Shown: positions 53,701-58,440 of the stretch, in pieces
Layout: every line of letters starts with the position of its first letter
Numbering within the stretch: the stretch's first letter is position 1
Origin: Struthidea cinerea
Lineage: Eukaryota > Chordata > Aves > Passeriformes > Corcoracidae
Direction of reading: 5' to 3'
DNA: 64,000 bases
NCBI GenBank assembly: GCA_013397865.1
Contig: VZTI01000933.1
Span: forward strand, 1,115,867 to 1,179,866
Notes under the pieces: model-generated
What the model saw: the letters and a program-made list of their open reading frames with translations, nothing else
Database searches by the model: none
Told to the model about the DNA's origin: nothing
Translations under genes and position numbers: made by a program

Positions 53701-55594
53701 TTAAGGGATCTGATCTGCCTGAGCTCTTCAGCAAGCTTGGTTTGGGCAAATACACAGACGTGTTCCAGCAGCAAGAGGTTGGTGTTCCCTCAAGAGGCAC
53801 CTTGGTGTTGGTAGGATGTTTTCCAGCAGTAGTTGTTCTGTCTCTTCACCAAAAGCCACTTAGAACTCACTTTGTGACAGGATTTTCATGAGCTGTTCTT
53901 TCAAAGCTGGATTGTACATCTTACAATTGTGGTAAATACTCAGTATCTCAAGACTCATAAATAAATAAGACTAACTGATTTTCTCTGCTTTTCCAGAACT
54001 GATTACTTTTTAATTTCTCCTTCTCTGTCAGAAATGTAGCAAATTGAGCAACTGTGTGAAGAAGCCATTGAAAAGCCATGATTGCTGTTTACATGCAAAG
54101 AATAGCTTGGCAGAGTAACTGTAAAATGCAGCAGGAAAAAAAATGAAGCTATTCTCAACCACATTTATTACTTAATACTTTTGTGGAAAGATTTGTTTTG
54201 CATAATTTTCCTATTTCTTTTTATTCTAGATTGATCTGCAGACATTCCTTACTCTTACTGATCAAGATTTGAAAGAGTTGGGAATTACCACTTTTGGTGC
54301 CAGAAGAAAAATGCTGCTTGCAATCTCAGGTAAAAAGACACAGAGTACCATTTATTGATTTTAAGCATTGTTTGTATTCTTCTCACTCAAATTGTGTGTT
54401 TACAGCTGACAAAGGAAAAATTACTTGGAAAGACTGAAAAGCAAGGGTCTAGTCCACAGAGGTGATATTAGCTTGCCCCCCTCACCAGAGGTGCTTAAAC
54501 CAGGCTTTATAGAGCTTTCCCATGACCTAATAACAGCTCACTTGCAATAGTCCTATAAATCTGGAGCTTGGTAGGAAGTTCATCTCACAGCAGGATTTTG
54601 ATGCCCCAAAATTGTGAGTCTGGGAATCTGTGGGATTACAGGCCCTGCAGGGTCTGAATAGCACAACATAGCAGTCAGAACTGGCAGTTTTGACCTTTGG
54701 TTCCCTATCCTGCATTTTATTGATTAGCAGAGCAGTCATCCTACTGGGAAAAAGTGCCTGGTTTTTGGAGGGCTTTGTGGGTTTTTTTTGGTTTTTGGTT
54801 TGCAAATGTACTTAGTTCAGTAGCAGTCATGACAATCTATGTAATCTCTCACGGATTTGTATCTAGCACAGAGTTTGTTTACAAGAACAGGAAAGTGGGG
54901 AAAAGAAAAATATTTTGGATGAGTTATTACTAACACAAGAGTAGAGTGCATGTTTAAGTGACAGGTGAACCTCTGTTTTTTCTGCAAGTCCTTGTTAAAA
55001 TACTTCTTCAGTTTTATGTTTAAAATGAAGAATTGTGCATTGAGAAATTATCAAGTTGGTAGTAAGCTTTTCTGTCAATCTCAGTCTACACTGCATGGTT
55101 GTGCCTCCAGGAAAATTGCAGCCTTTGAGTATTATAACAGAAACTTTAAAAAGCTTCAGCTATGTCAATTTGATCTAAATCAATATTGCAAAAAATTATC
55201 TGCTTCACACTATACCGTTGCCAAATAAGAATTGCCCCAAGTAGATGCCTGCATCCCAAGGAGCCTCTGAGTCTTAACCTGACTCTCTTGTTATCCTGTT
55301 GAACTGTTAATTGAAGGAGTACCTCACAGATATTTTCAGTGCATACTGTGTCTGTCTAAAATACTTTTGTTCCTTTAAACAGAAGTTTTGCATTTGGTTT
55401 AGATCAAAACATTAAAATGACTTTCTGATGGGAGATTTCTGTGGCTGTGCTTGACCTCTCCAGAACTGAACAAAAACCGAAGAAAGCTCTTTGACCCATC
55501 CAACATCCGTGCCTCGTTCCTGGAAGGGGGCGCCAGTGGGAGACTGCCGCGCCAGTATCACTCGGACATTGCCAGTGTCAGCGGGCGCTGGTAG
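11701..55594 (+). CDS. BICC1: BICC1, Bicaudal-C homolog 1 (19 exons, 5' partial)
   Basis: This is the spliced coding region of an RNA-binding post-transcriptional regulator. Joining the 19 exons listed separately gives 896 codons plus TAG with no frame break; every junction has AG before and GT after. Numbering from the first residue in the window, the KH1 remainder is about 1-50, KH2 53-121 (GKGG at 70-73), KH-like 122-205, KH3 206-270 (GRNG at 222-225), KH-like 2 271-345, a Ser/Pro/Thr-rich linker to about 795, and SAM about 798-862. The protein ends in GRW. Known family biology: cytoplasmic BICC1 binds target mRNAs through its KH domains, recruits silencing machinery (CCR4-NOT), and its SAM domain forms polymers with ANKS3/ANKS6; loss gives cystic kidneys and laterality defects. 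The first two exons (roughly 79 residues in human) and the start codon are before the window. Identification rests on recognising the protein throughout. Confidence 0.97.
12660..12816 (+). repeat. Direct repeat copy 2 (intron 3)
   Basis: This is the partner of 8207-8363, in the same orientation, starting 889 bases after exon 3. It contains an imperfect hairpin core (TTTTCC...GTGGAAAA). Flanking sequence differs from copy 1 on both sides, so the shared part has edges; I could not find terminal inverted repeats or a target-site duplication. Confidence 0.85.
13041..13066. repeat. Short perfect AT inverted repeat
   Basis: An 11-base arm (AATTTAAATTT) and its exact reverse complement flank a 4-base spacer. 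The AT-only arms make chance occurrence likely in this composition. Confidence 0.7.
17528..17612. repeat. C/A-rich low-complexity stretch
   Basis: This is an almost G-free run of CAAA, CCAAA and ACCCC words on the + strand, similar in style to 3729-3799 and to 19157-19191. It is low-complexity intronic DNA with no transposon body recognised. Confidence 0.6.
18088..18250 (+). mobile_element. CR1 LINE 3' end fragment (5'-truncated)
   Basis: This matches the familiar 3' end of avian CR1 non-LTR retrotransposons: GGGAAGTGGTGGAG, then GTGGCACTC.GTGCCATGGT, GTTGACAAGGTGGTGTTC, a TTGATG.TCTTGGAGGTCT block, and the terminal GTGATTCTAT words. Only the 3' end is present and no reverse-transcriptase frame remains, which is normal for CR1 copies. 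It is a dead, partial copy inserted in the sense orientation. Confidence 0.85.
22430..22735 (+). repeat. Purine-rich (GA) tract
   Basis: The + strand is strongly biased to G and A, with many GGAAA, GAGAGG and TGGGAAAG words and few pyrimidines. The complement is pyrimidine-rich and therefore poor in stop codons, which explains the long minus-strand open frame over it. No protein family is recognisable. Confidence 0.65.
25300..26170. other. Possible conserved non-coding element in intron 3
   Basis: This is a non-repetitive stretch whose first half has several homeodomain-type cores (CTAATTAACC, GATTAATTAC) and whose second half has more CpG than the surrounding intron (ACTCGGCC, GATCCGAGCGG, TCTCGCC, CTCCGGG). 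No transposon, splice structure or coding frame is evident. An enhancer is a guess from composition only; no alignment was possible. Confidence 0.25.
35087..35166 (+). CDS. BICC1: BICC1 exon 4 (80 bp)
   Basis: The exon completes Asp from the split codon, encodes DPHIKVSGKKENVKEAKEKI and ends LDTK in phase 0 before GTAAGA. It forms the last strand and helix of KH1. The acceptor is TTTCTTTTATAG. Confidence 0.97.
35167..36332 (+). other. BICC1: BICC1 intron 4
   Basis: This is AT-rich unique sequence between a strong GTAAGA donor and an acceptor ending TTGATTTCCAG. I see no other feature. Confidence 0.8.
36333..36491 (+). CDS. BICC1: BICC1 exon 5 (159 bp): KH2 with GKGG loop
   Basis: Fifty-three whole codons run from SNRVTLKMDV to AEKSNQ, followed by GTAAGT. 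The segment HVIGKGGNNIKKVMEETG is a textbook KH signature: Ile-Gly, the GxxG loop as GKGG, then the amphipathic helix. In the family this loop contacts RNA. It is phase 0 at both ends, so skipping it would keep frame while deleting the loop. Confidence 0.98.
36492..37444 (+). other. BICC1: BICC1 intron 5
   Basis: The intron holds a poly-T run near 36807-36822 and otherwise AT-rich sequence. The acceptor ends TTGCTCTTCCAG. I see nothing else. Confidence 0.8.
37445..37498 (+). CDS. BICC1: BICC1 exon 6 (54 bp)
   Basis: Eighteen whole codons (VSIAGQPAGVESARVRIR) give the last strand and helix of KH2. The donor is GTAATG. It is phase 0 at both ends and is the second-smallest exon here after exon 16. 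Confidence 0.97.
37499..38314 (+). other. BICC1: BICC1 intron 6
   Basis: This is unremarkable AT-rich intron sequence. Around 38061-38119 it has an A/C-rich stretch with AAAAAAAA and CCAAACAAAA words. The acceptor ends TTATTGTTGTAG. Confidence 0.75.
38315..38509 (+). CDS. BICC1: BICC1 exon 7 (195 bp): KH-like domain 1
   Basis: Sixty-five whole codons run from ELLPLVLMFELPIAGILQ to NNTSAVK, followed by GTAATC. The fold position of the GxxG loop is occupied by PIPDPNSP, which has no glycines, so this is one of the two KH-like domains known in BICC1 that do not bind RNA in the standard way. The helix and strand that follow (TIQHICQTYNISVSF) keep KH spacing. Confidence 0.98.
38510..39425 (+). 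other. BICC1: BICC1 intron 7
   Basis: The intron is unique sequence with no recognised repeat. It ends CTGTTCCCCCCAG. The long minus-strand open frame that overlaps its end and exon 8 is the antisense shadow of exon 8. Confidence 0.8.
39426..39677 (+). CDS. BICC1: BICC1 exon 8 (252 bp): KH3 with GRNG loop
   Basis: Eighty-four whole codons run from EGTAMLLEHLAGSLASAI to ARQYLM, followed by GTAAAT. The segment HHLFMMGRNGSNIKHIMQRT carries the second intact GxxG loop (GRNG) in this window, followed by AQIHFPDP, closely parallel to HIHFPDS of KH2. This is the largest coding exon here. Confidence 0.98.
39678..40956 (+). other. BICC1: BICC1 intron 8
   Basis: This is AT-rich intron sequence with an acceptor ending CTTTCTTTTCAG. 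I see no repeat or extra exon. Confidence 0.8.
40957..41088 (+). CDS. BICC1: BICC1 exon 9 (132 bp): KH-like domain 2, first part
   Basis: Forty-four whole codons run from GCLPLVLMFDMKEEIEVE to KPKPKQPSK. Its start (LPLVLMF) repeats the start of exon 7, consistent with duplicated KH-like modules. No GxxG is present. The donor is GTTTGT, weak at positions +3 and +4. Confidence 0.97.
41089..42099 (+). other. BICC1: BICC1 intron 9
   Basis: The intron contains the AT microsatellite at 41207-41308 close to the donor. The rest is unique sequence. The acceptor is TTTCTTTCCCTGCAG. Confidence 0.8.
41207..41308. repeat. (TA)n-rich microsatellite
   Basis: About 100 bases are almost wholly A and T in alternating TATATA and ATTATA words with rare C. 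It lies about 120 bases after the weak exon 9 donor. It should vary in length between individuals. Confidence 0.9.
42100..42286 (+). CDS. BICC1: BICC1 exon 10 (187 bp): KH-like domain 2, end, and linker start
   Basis: The exon starts in phase 0 with SVIVKSVERNALNMYEAR, goes on through CLLGLESSGVTIVS, and enters the linker (SAGLGLTGL). It ends one base into a Gly codon before GTATGC. It includes a Cys/Ser/Pro segment (TVSCPVGLSCPGLD). Confidence 0.97.
42287..43678 (+). other. BICC1: BICC1 intron 10
   Basis: This is unique sequence with no recognised repeat. The acceptor is GATTTTTTACAG. Confidence 0.75.
43679..43837 (+). CDS. BICC1: BICC1 exon 11 (159 bp): Ser/Thr/Pro-rich linker
   Basis: The exon completes the Gly codon, then reads LLGPTALSVNTSTAPNSLLN and a Ser/Pro-rich part with SPLQSPSSGTPSPTLW, ending NTNTT plus one base before GTCGGT. 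It is expected to be disordered and rich in possible Ser-Pro phosphorylation sites. Donor position +3 is C, which is weak. Confidence 0.96.
43838..44207 (+). other. BICC1: BICC1 intron 11
   Basis: This is a short AT-rich intron with no internal feature. The acceptor is AAATTTTGTTACAG. Confidence 0.8.
44208..44404 (+). CDS. BICC1: BICC1 exon 12 (197 bp): linker
   Basis: The exon completes a Gly codon and encodes FSAIPHLMIPSTAQATLT, then PSPPPGLTPVEVHVN and a Lys/Ser-rich end before GTAAGT, in phase 0. The first half is the part I recall as well kept in vertebrate BICC1; the end is more variable. Confidence 0.96.
44698..44839 (+). CDS. BICC1: BICC1 exon 13 (142 bp): variable linker
   Basis: The exon encodes ASNIKYAALSATSLGENVLS, then a run that I recall as poorly matched to mammals (around AHGASEQVAAKANSEE), and ends one base into a Gly codon before GTAAGA. 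IKY and SLGE.VLS anchor the homology. The intron before it (44405-44697, 293 bases) ends CTTTTCAG. Confidence 0.95.
44840..45926 (+). other. BICC1: BICC1 intron 13
   Basis: This is AT-rich sequence without a recognised repeat. It ends TTATTGGCCTCGTAG. Confidence 0.75.
45927..46083 (+). CDS. BICC1: BICC1 exon 14 (157 bp)
   Basis: The exon completes Gly, then encodes CNDAFVEVGMPRSPSHSANT and SKQACAKRQTVELLQGTKNS, ending two bases into a His codon before GTAAGT. MPRSPSHS has paired Ser-Pro/Ser-His sites, and KRQTVELL is a basophilic Thr context. This block is strongly conserved in the family as I recall it. Confidence 0.97.
46084..47429 (+). other. BICC1: BICC1 intron 14
   Basis: This is unique intron sequence. 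The last 100 bases become GC-richer and include CpG (CACTGCCGGTGC), leading into GC-rich exon 15. The acceptor is TTTGTCCCCGCAG. Confidence 0.75.
47430..47595 (+). CDS. BICC1: BICC1 exon 15 (166 bp): GC-rich, Ala/Glu/Arg-rich
   Basis: The exon completes His, then encodes TTDRLLSEAELGAPESPVAD, KKAPGSERAAERAAAAQQNS and ERARLAPQPSFVNMQ, followed by GTAGGT. The central charged, Ala-rich part is likely helical. Base composition stands out: several CpGs in GAGCGGGCGGCCGAGCGAGC, unlike the AT-rich exons next to it. Confidence 0.97.
47596..48802 (+). other. BICC1: BICC1 intron 15
   Basis: This is AT-rich intron sequence. I see no repeat. The acceptor ends GTTTAATTTTTAG. Confidence 0.8.
48803..48842 (+). 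CDS. BICC1: BICC1 exon 16 (40 bp micro-sized exon)
   Basis: Thirteen codons (AFDYEQKKLLATK) plus one base lie before GTATGT. It is the smallest exon in the window. Joined with exon 17 it reads LLATKAMLKKPVV, which is the known protein order. Skipping it would shift the frame. Confidence 0.96.
48843..49503 (+). other. BICC1: BICC1 intron 16
   Basis: This is a short AT-rich intron. Near the donor, a 14-base word (TGAATTAAATTAAA-like) occurs as a small tandem copy around 48890-48917. The acceptor ends CTGTATTTTCAG. Confidence 0.75.
49504..49658 (+). CDS. BICC1: BICC1 exon 17 (155 bp)
   Basis: The exon completes Ala, then encodes MLKKPVVTEVRTPTNTWSGL, GFSKSMPAETIKELRRAN and HVSYKPSMTTTYE in phase 0 before GTATAT. 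It is strongly conserved in the family as I recall it. The donor is weak at positions +4 to +6. Confidence 0.97.
49659..51378 (+). other. BICC1: BICC1 intron 17
   Basis: This is 1.7 kb of unique sequence. No recognised repeat or extra exon is visible. The acceptor ends CTGTGATTTGCAG. Confidence 0.75.
51379..51532 (+). CDS. BICC1: BICC1 exon 18 (154 bp): Ser/Arg-rich segment
   Basis: The exon encodes GSSMSLSRSSSREHLGSGSE, SDNWRDRNGLGPTAHDFVS and SIGSPKRKQNKS plus one base. SRSSSRE is a basic Ser cluster and PKRKQNK a basic patch. The donor GTTAAT is weak, and reading through it gives a stop at once (GGT TAA). Confidence 0.96.
51970..52250 (+). mobile_element. CR1 LINE 3' end (5'-truncated)
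   Basis: This is clearly an avian CR1 3' end. In order it has TTGTAGTGACAGGACAAGGG, AATGGCTACAAACTGAAAG, GTGAGGGTGGGGAGGCCCTG, GCCCAGAGAAGCTGTGG, AAGGCCAGGTTGGATGGGGC, CCCATGGCAGGGGGTTGGAA, AAGGTCCCTTCCAACCCA and a terminal ATTCTGTG word. Only the last 280 bases or so of the element are present, with no protein-coding part. It is better preserved than the copy at 18088, so probably younger. Confidence 0.96.
52801..53210 (-). mobile_element. Solo LTR of an endogenous retrovirus, antisense to BICC1
   Basis: Read on the minus strand this has LTR architecture: a TATAAAAG box at 52946-52953, an AATAAA signal 90 bases on at 52851-52856, a T-rich stretch (CCTTTATTTCC) and a terminus ending GGACA at 52801. 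The spacing fits a U3-R-U5 order with a short R and U5. No gag, pol or env frame is nearby, so it looks like a solo LTR left by recombination. The U3 end is uncertain: similar-looking sequence may reach about 53430, and I found no target-site duplication. The family name is unknown to me; the style resembles songbird LTRs. Confidence 0.65.
53617..53777 (+). CDS. BICC1: BICC1 exon 19 (161 bp): SAM domain, first half
   Basis: The exon completes Ala, then encodes EHYLSSSNYMDCISSLTGS, a short linker, and SDLPELFSKLGLGKYTDVFQ to QQE before GTTGGT. SDLPELFSKLGL..Y is the first helix pair of the SAM fold. The donor is weak and the intron reads on in frame for 37 codons, which would give a SAM-truncated end. 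Confidence 0.98.
53778..54229 (+). other. BICC1: BICC1 intron 19
   Basis: The reading frame of exon 19 stays open into this intron until TGA at 53889-53891. An AATAAA lies at 53960-53965. The acceptor is CTTTTTATTCTAG. No repeat is recognised. Confidence 0.85.
54230..54329 (+). CDS. BICC1: BICC1 exon 20 (100 bp): SAM domain, second half
   Basis: The exon encodes IDLQTFLTLTDQDLKELGIT, then TFGARRKMLLAIS plus one base before GTAAAA. LTDQDLKELGI..FGARRKML is the classic SAM end-helix signature, with the DLKELGI acidic surface and the basic helix used for head-to-tail polymer contacts in the family. Confidence 0.98.
54330..55463 (+). other. BICC1: BICC1 intron 20
   Basis: This is unique intron sequence of 1.1 kb with no recognised repeat. 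No alternative terminal exon is obvious to me. The acceptor is GCTTGACCTCTCCAG. Confidence 0.75.
55464..55594 (+). CDS. BICC1: BICC1 exon 21 (131 bp coding): C-terminus and stop
   Basis: The exon completes Glu, then encodes LNKNRRKLFDPSNIRASFLE, GGASGRLPRQYHSDIASVS and GRW, then TAG at 55592-55594. The GRW end agrees with the known C-terminus. The exon is GC-rich with several CpGs and continues into the 3' UTR. Confidence 0.98.
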
Positions 55595-55673
55595 CAGGAG
55601 GTTGGGCTCAGAAACCAGCTGGAAAGGTGGACATGGCAATCCTGTGGACAGCCTTCACTGCACACCACCCTCT

Positions 55674-55680
55674 GCACTTT
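55674..55680 (+). promoter_or_regulatory. miR-17-family seed match (7-mer)
   Basis: GCACTTT pairs with seed positions 2-8 of the miR-17/20/93/106 family. It lies 80 bases after the stop codon. Sequence match only; targeting is not shown. Confidence 0.35.
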
Positions 55681-56005
55681 GGGAGTTTGGGTGTCAAGGA
55701 CCAAAGCGTTTTGTCTGCACAGTACTGTGCCAAAAAAATCAGAGAGAACACATTTTGTCAGTTGTCTTTTGAAACACCAAATGTGGGTTACGTTGTACTC
55801 ATGTAGATTGGACAGAATTTGCAATAATAATAATATAGGGTTCTTTGTTTAGTATTTTATTACCTATAACTATAATGTATGCACTGAATTTTGTACTTTG
55901 TTGAATGAAGGAAGAATGAAAAGCTGGGATGCCAGAGAGCATAGATTTGGCTTTATCAAGATGGTTTTTTCTGGTACTGCTTAAAATAATTATTGAGGTC
56001 TTTCT

Positions 56006-56013
56006 GCACTTTA
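56006..56013 (+). promoter_or_regulatory. miR-17-family seed match (8-mer)
   Basis: GCACTTTA is the full 8-mer site type for the miR-17/20/93/106 seed, in an AT-rich context, 332 bases after the first match. Targeting is inferred from sequence alone. Confidence 0.4.
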
Positions 56014-58270
56014 CATGTTCTGATTTCTTGTCCTGTGGAAATTTATTTCTCTCTTTCATTTCCATATCAATTTTTATATTGGCACTAATCAAATTTTTTC
56101 AGGTGTTCCTACATTGTCACATCTCACTATAATGGTACTAGAAACCAGTTCTTATGCAGATTTTTGTTTTTCCTCTCTGTCTCCCAGGTAGTTATCTGAA
56201 GAGATTGTTCCAAAATCAAGTCACTTGGTAGTGGACCAGTCCTGTTATGCTCTTATGAAGCAGTCTAATGCTGCCTGCAATAATACTCACTGTAACAGAT
56301 GCAATGAAAGACCAAAATGGACCTTGCAATATTAACCCTTTGCAGTCAACATATTTAACTGCTGCCTGTTATGCTAAAACTGTTTTTAATGGTTGTCTCA
56401 AAGCAAAGGGCTATTTTTAGTACCCTGCCACTAAAGGACACTTATTTATATCAGACTTCTATTTTTAGATTCCATACACCTACAATACGTAACAGATTAA
56501 ACTGATCTACTGCAGATTTATGGTAGAGACCGAAAGGCATTCATCAAACTAGAGCTCTGGGCTGTCAGTTTGATTAAACAGACAACTAATCTAATTTGAC
56601 AAGACAGCACTGTTGCCATTTAATAAATGACTCATATTACTTACATGACTATGCATGCAGCAATGAAGCGACCTACATAAAATAGGTGTAATAGCATCTG
56701 TTTTGTTCGATCTAGATTTGTAATTGTCAGCTGCAGAAGTGTTTCAAACTCTGGAGATGAACTATTTCTGAAACAAGTTATGTTCAACAGAAAGAGTCCA
56801 TGTTATAAGTGGCTAGAGCTAACTTTTGCGTTCTTATACTGTGAAAGTCCGAAAGATTTGGCAATGTTATTCTTCTGTCTTTACAGATGTTTTGTTATGG
56901 GTTTATGAAGAGTTTCAGTGTAATGAAGGAATCCATGAAGTGCCTCTTTTTGCAATGCAATGTGTAGTTTCCCAAGCATTAATTGAAAAGCATTCCCATG
57001 AGAAATGTTGTGAATTACCTTACCTCTACTGTAATGTATTATTTATGTTCAGTGTACAAGCCTTTTGAGATGGACATAAACCACTGTCAAGTGCTCTTAA
57101 CAGAAGGCATTAGAATAATATTTACAGTAGTTGGGGTTTATGCAAAAATGGGTGAGAGAGTTTTGACACTTTCCATGGATAATTCTTTCTCTTAAGGTGA
57201 GAATGCAAAATGATGTATGGATAAATTTGCACACACAAAGGGAATTTAAAGAGACTATTACTTGAGGGCATAGATCAAGCAATAATATAAAGTCTTGTGG
57301 TTAGCTAAAAATTGCTGCTCAGTGCTCATTTCAGCCATATCTACTTAATGGTGTATAACTGGGTGACTTCCCCTGTAGATCAAGTAGCAGCTTCATTTGG
57401 TTTAAAAATGGTACTGCAGATGTGACTGGCTAAAACCGTATCTGGTACTCACACAGTTGTTCACACCAAATTCCTGTGCTCAATGCCAAGAGTCAATATC
57501 CATGTGTCTGGGAGAGATCTGTGTGTATGTGTGTCACACAGGCAAGAGTGACTTCATGGAAACCCTCTTGGAAGCCACAACTTCTCATTCTAAAGCTATT
57601 TTCACTTGTGCTTACTGCTAAGCGTGCAGATAGTCCCTGTGAATGGAACTATTTATGTGCTTACAGATAAGCTGTCATTTAAATGTTTGCATTTGCAAGC
57701 CCAGTGCTTCCAAATCAAATTGTATTCAGACTCATTAGTTTCTAAAATACTTTAAATGAAATAAATATTCAGCAACACTTTGTACAGAATTTTATGCAAC
57801 CCCTTTCTTGCTTATTTTGCCTAAACTTAAAAGCATCCTACAGCTTTACACTCAGATTTTTAGTCTTTTGTAAGTACGTGCTATGTGTCCAGAGGGTACT
57901 ATACTCAGAAACTGATTTTCTTACAGTATTAAGTAGATGTGGTCTTTTGCTGAGCAGTGCTTATTTCATCTACACCAAAGTGGAAAACTTCCCATGAACA
58001 ACATTATTTTTCAGTAGGGCTTCACATAAAAAAAAAAAAAAAAGAACACACTGGAAGTAAAGAAAATTCTCACTTACTCTGATTCCACAAAGGGAAAATA
58101 ACAGTACAGTGTATCGTATTGTTAGTGTTACATTATGCACAAATATTTGACTTGCTACATAAAATGTTAGTTTTAAATCTGTGCCTTAATAGTGACCAGT
58201 TATCTGTAAATATAGAGCAGATACAGATTGTATTTTTGTGGGTTGTGTCCTTTTAGTGATTTTTTAAAAA

Positions 58271-58276
58271 AATAAA
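58271..58276 (+). promoter_or_regulatory. Poly(A) signal AATAAA (candidate)
   Basis: A canonical hexamer lies in an A-rich setting (TTTAAAAAAATAAAAGC). It is one of two strong candidates for the main BICC1 3' end; another AATAAA at 57760-57765 could give a shorter form. Confidence 0.5.
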
Positions 58277-58416
58277 AGCTGAAATTAAAACGTTAAAAAT
58301 GGAAATTTTCAAAACTAATCAGTGTTGCATAAAATAAATTTATATAACTCCCTTGTATTCTGATTGGTTCATGAAGTATTTTTATATAGACCCAGTTCCA
58401 GGGATGCTTGCTTGTT

Positions 58417-58422
58417 AATAAA
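58417..58422 (+). promoter_or_regulatory. Poly(A) signal AATAAA (candidate, distal)
   Basis: A canonical hexamer is followed by A-rich sequence and then, within about 60 bases, by T-rich and TGT-containing sequence (TTGCAACATGTTTC), as expected of a downstream element. This is my preferred main 3' end. Confidence 0.5.
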
Positions 58423-58440
58423 ATATAAAAAGCAGTATTT

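Larger units (their letters stand above)
55595..58440 (+). other. BICC1: BICC1 3' UTR (end inferred)
   Basis: This is AT-rich sequence after the stop, without a supportable coding frame. It contains miR-17-family seed matches (55674-55680, 56006-56013), a Pumilio-type TGTAAATA at 58205-58212, a poly-A run near 58028-58043, and AATAAA signals at 57760, 58271 and 58417. The length to the last signal, about 2.8 kb, is reasonable for this gene. The 3' end is inference; no transcript data were available. Confidence 0.7.
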
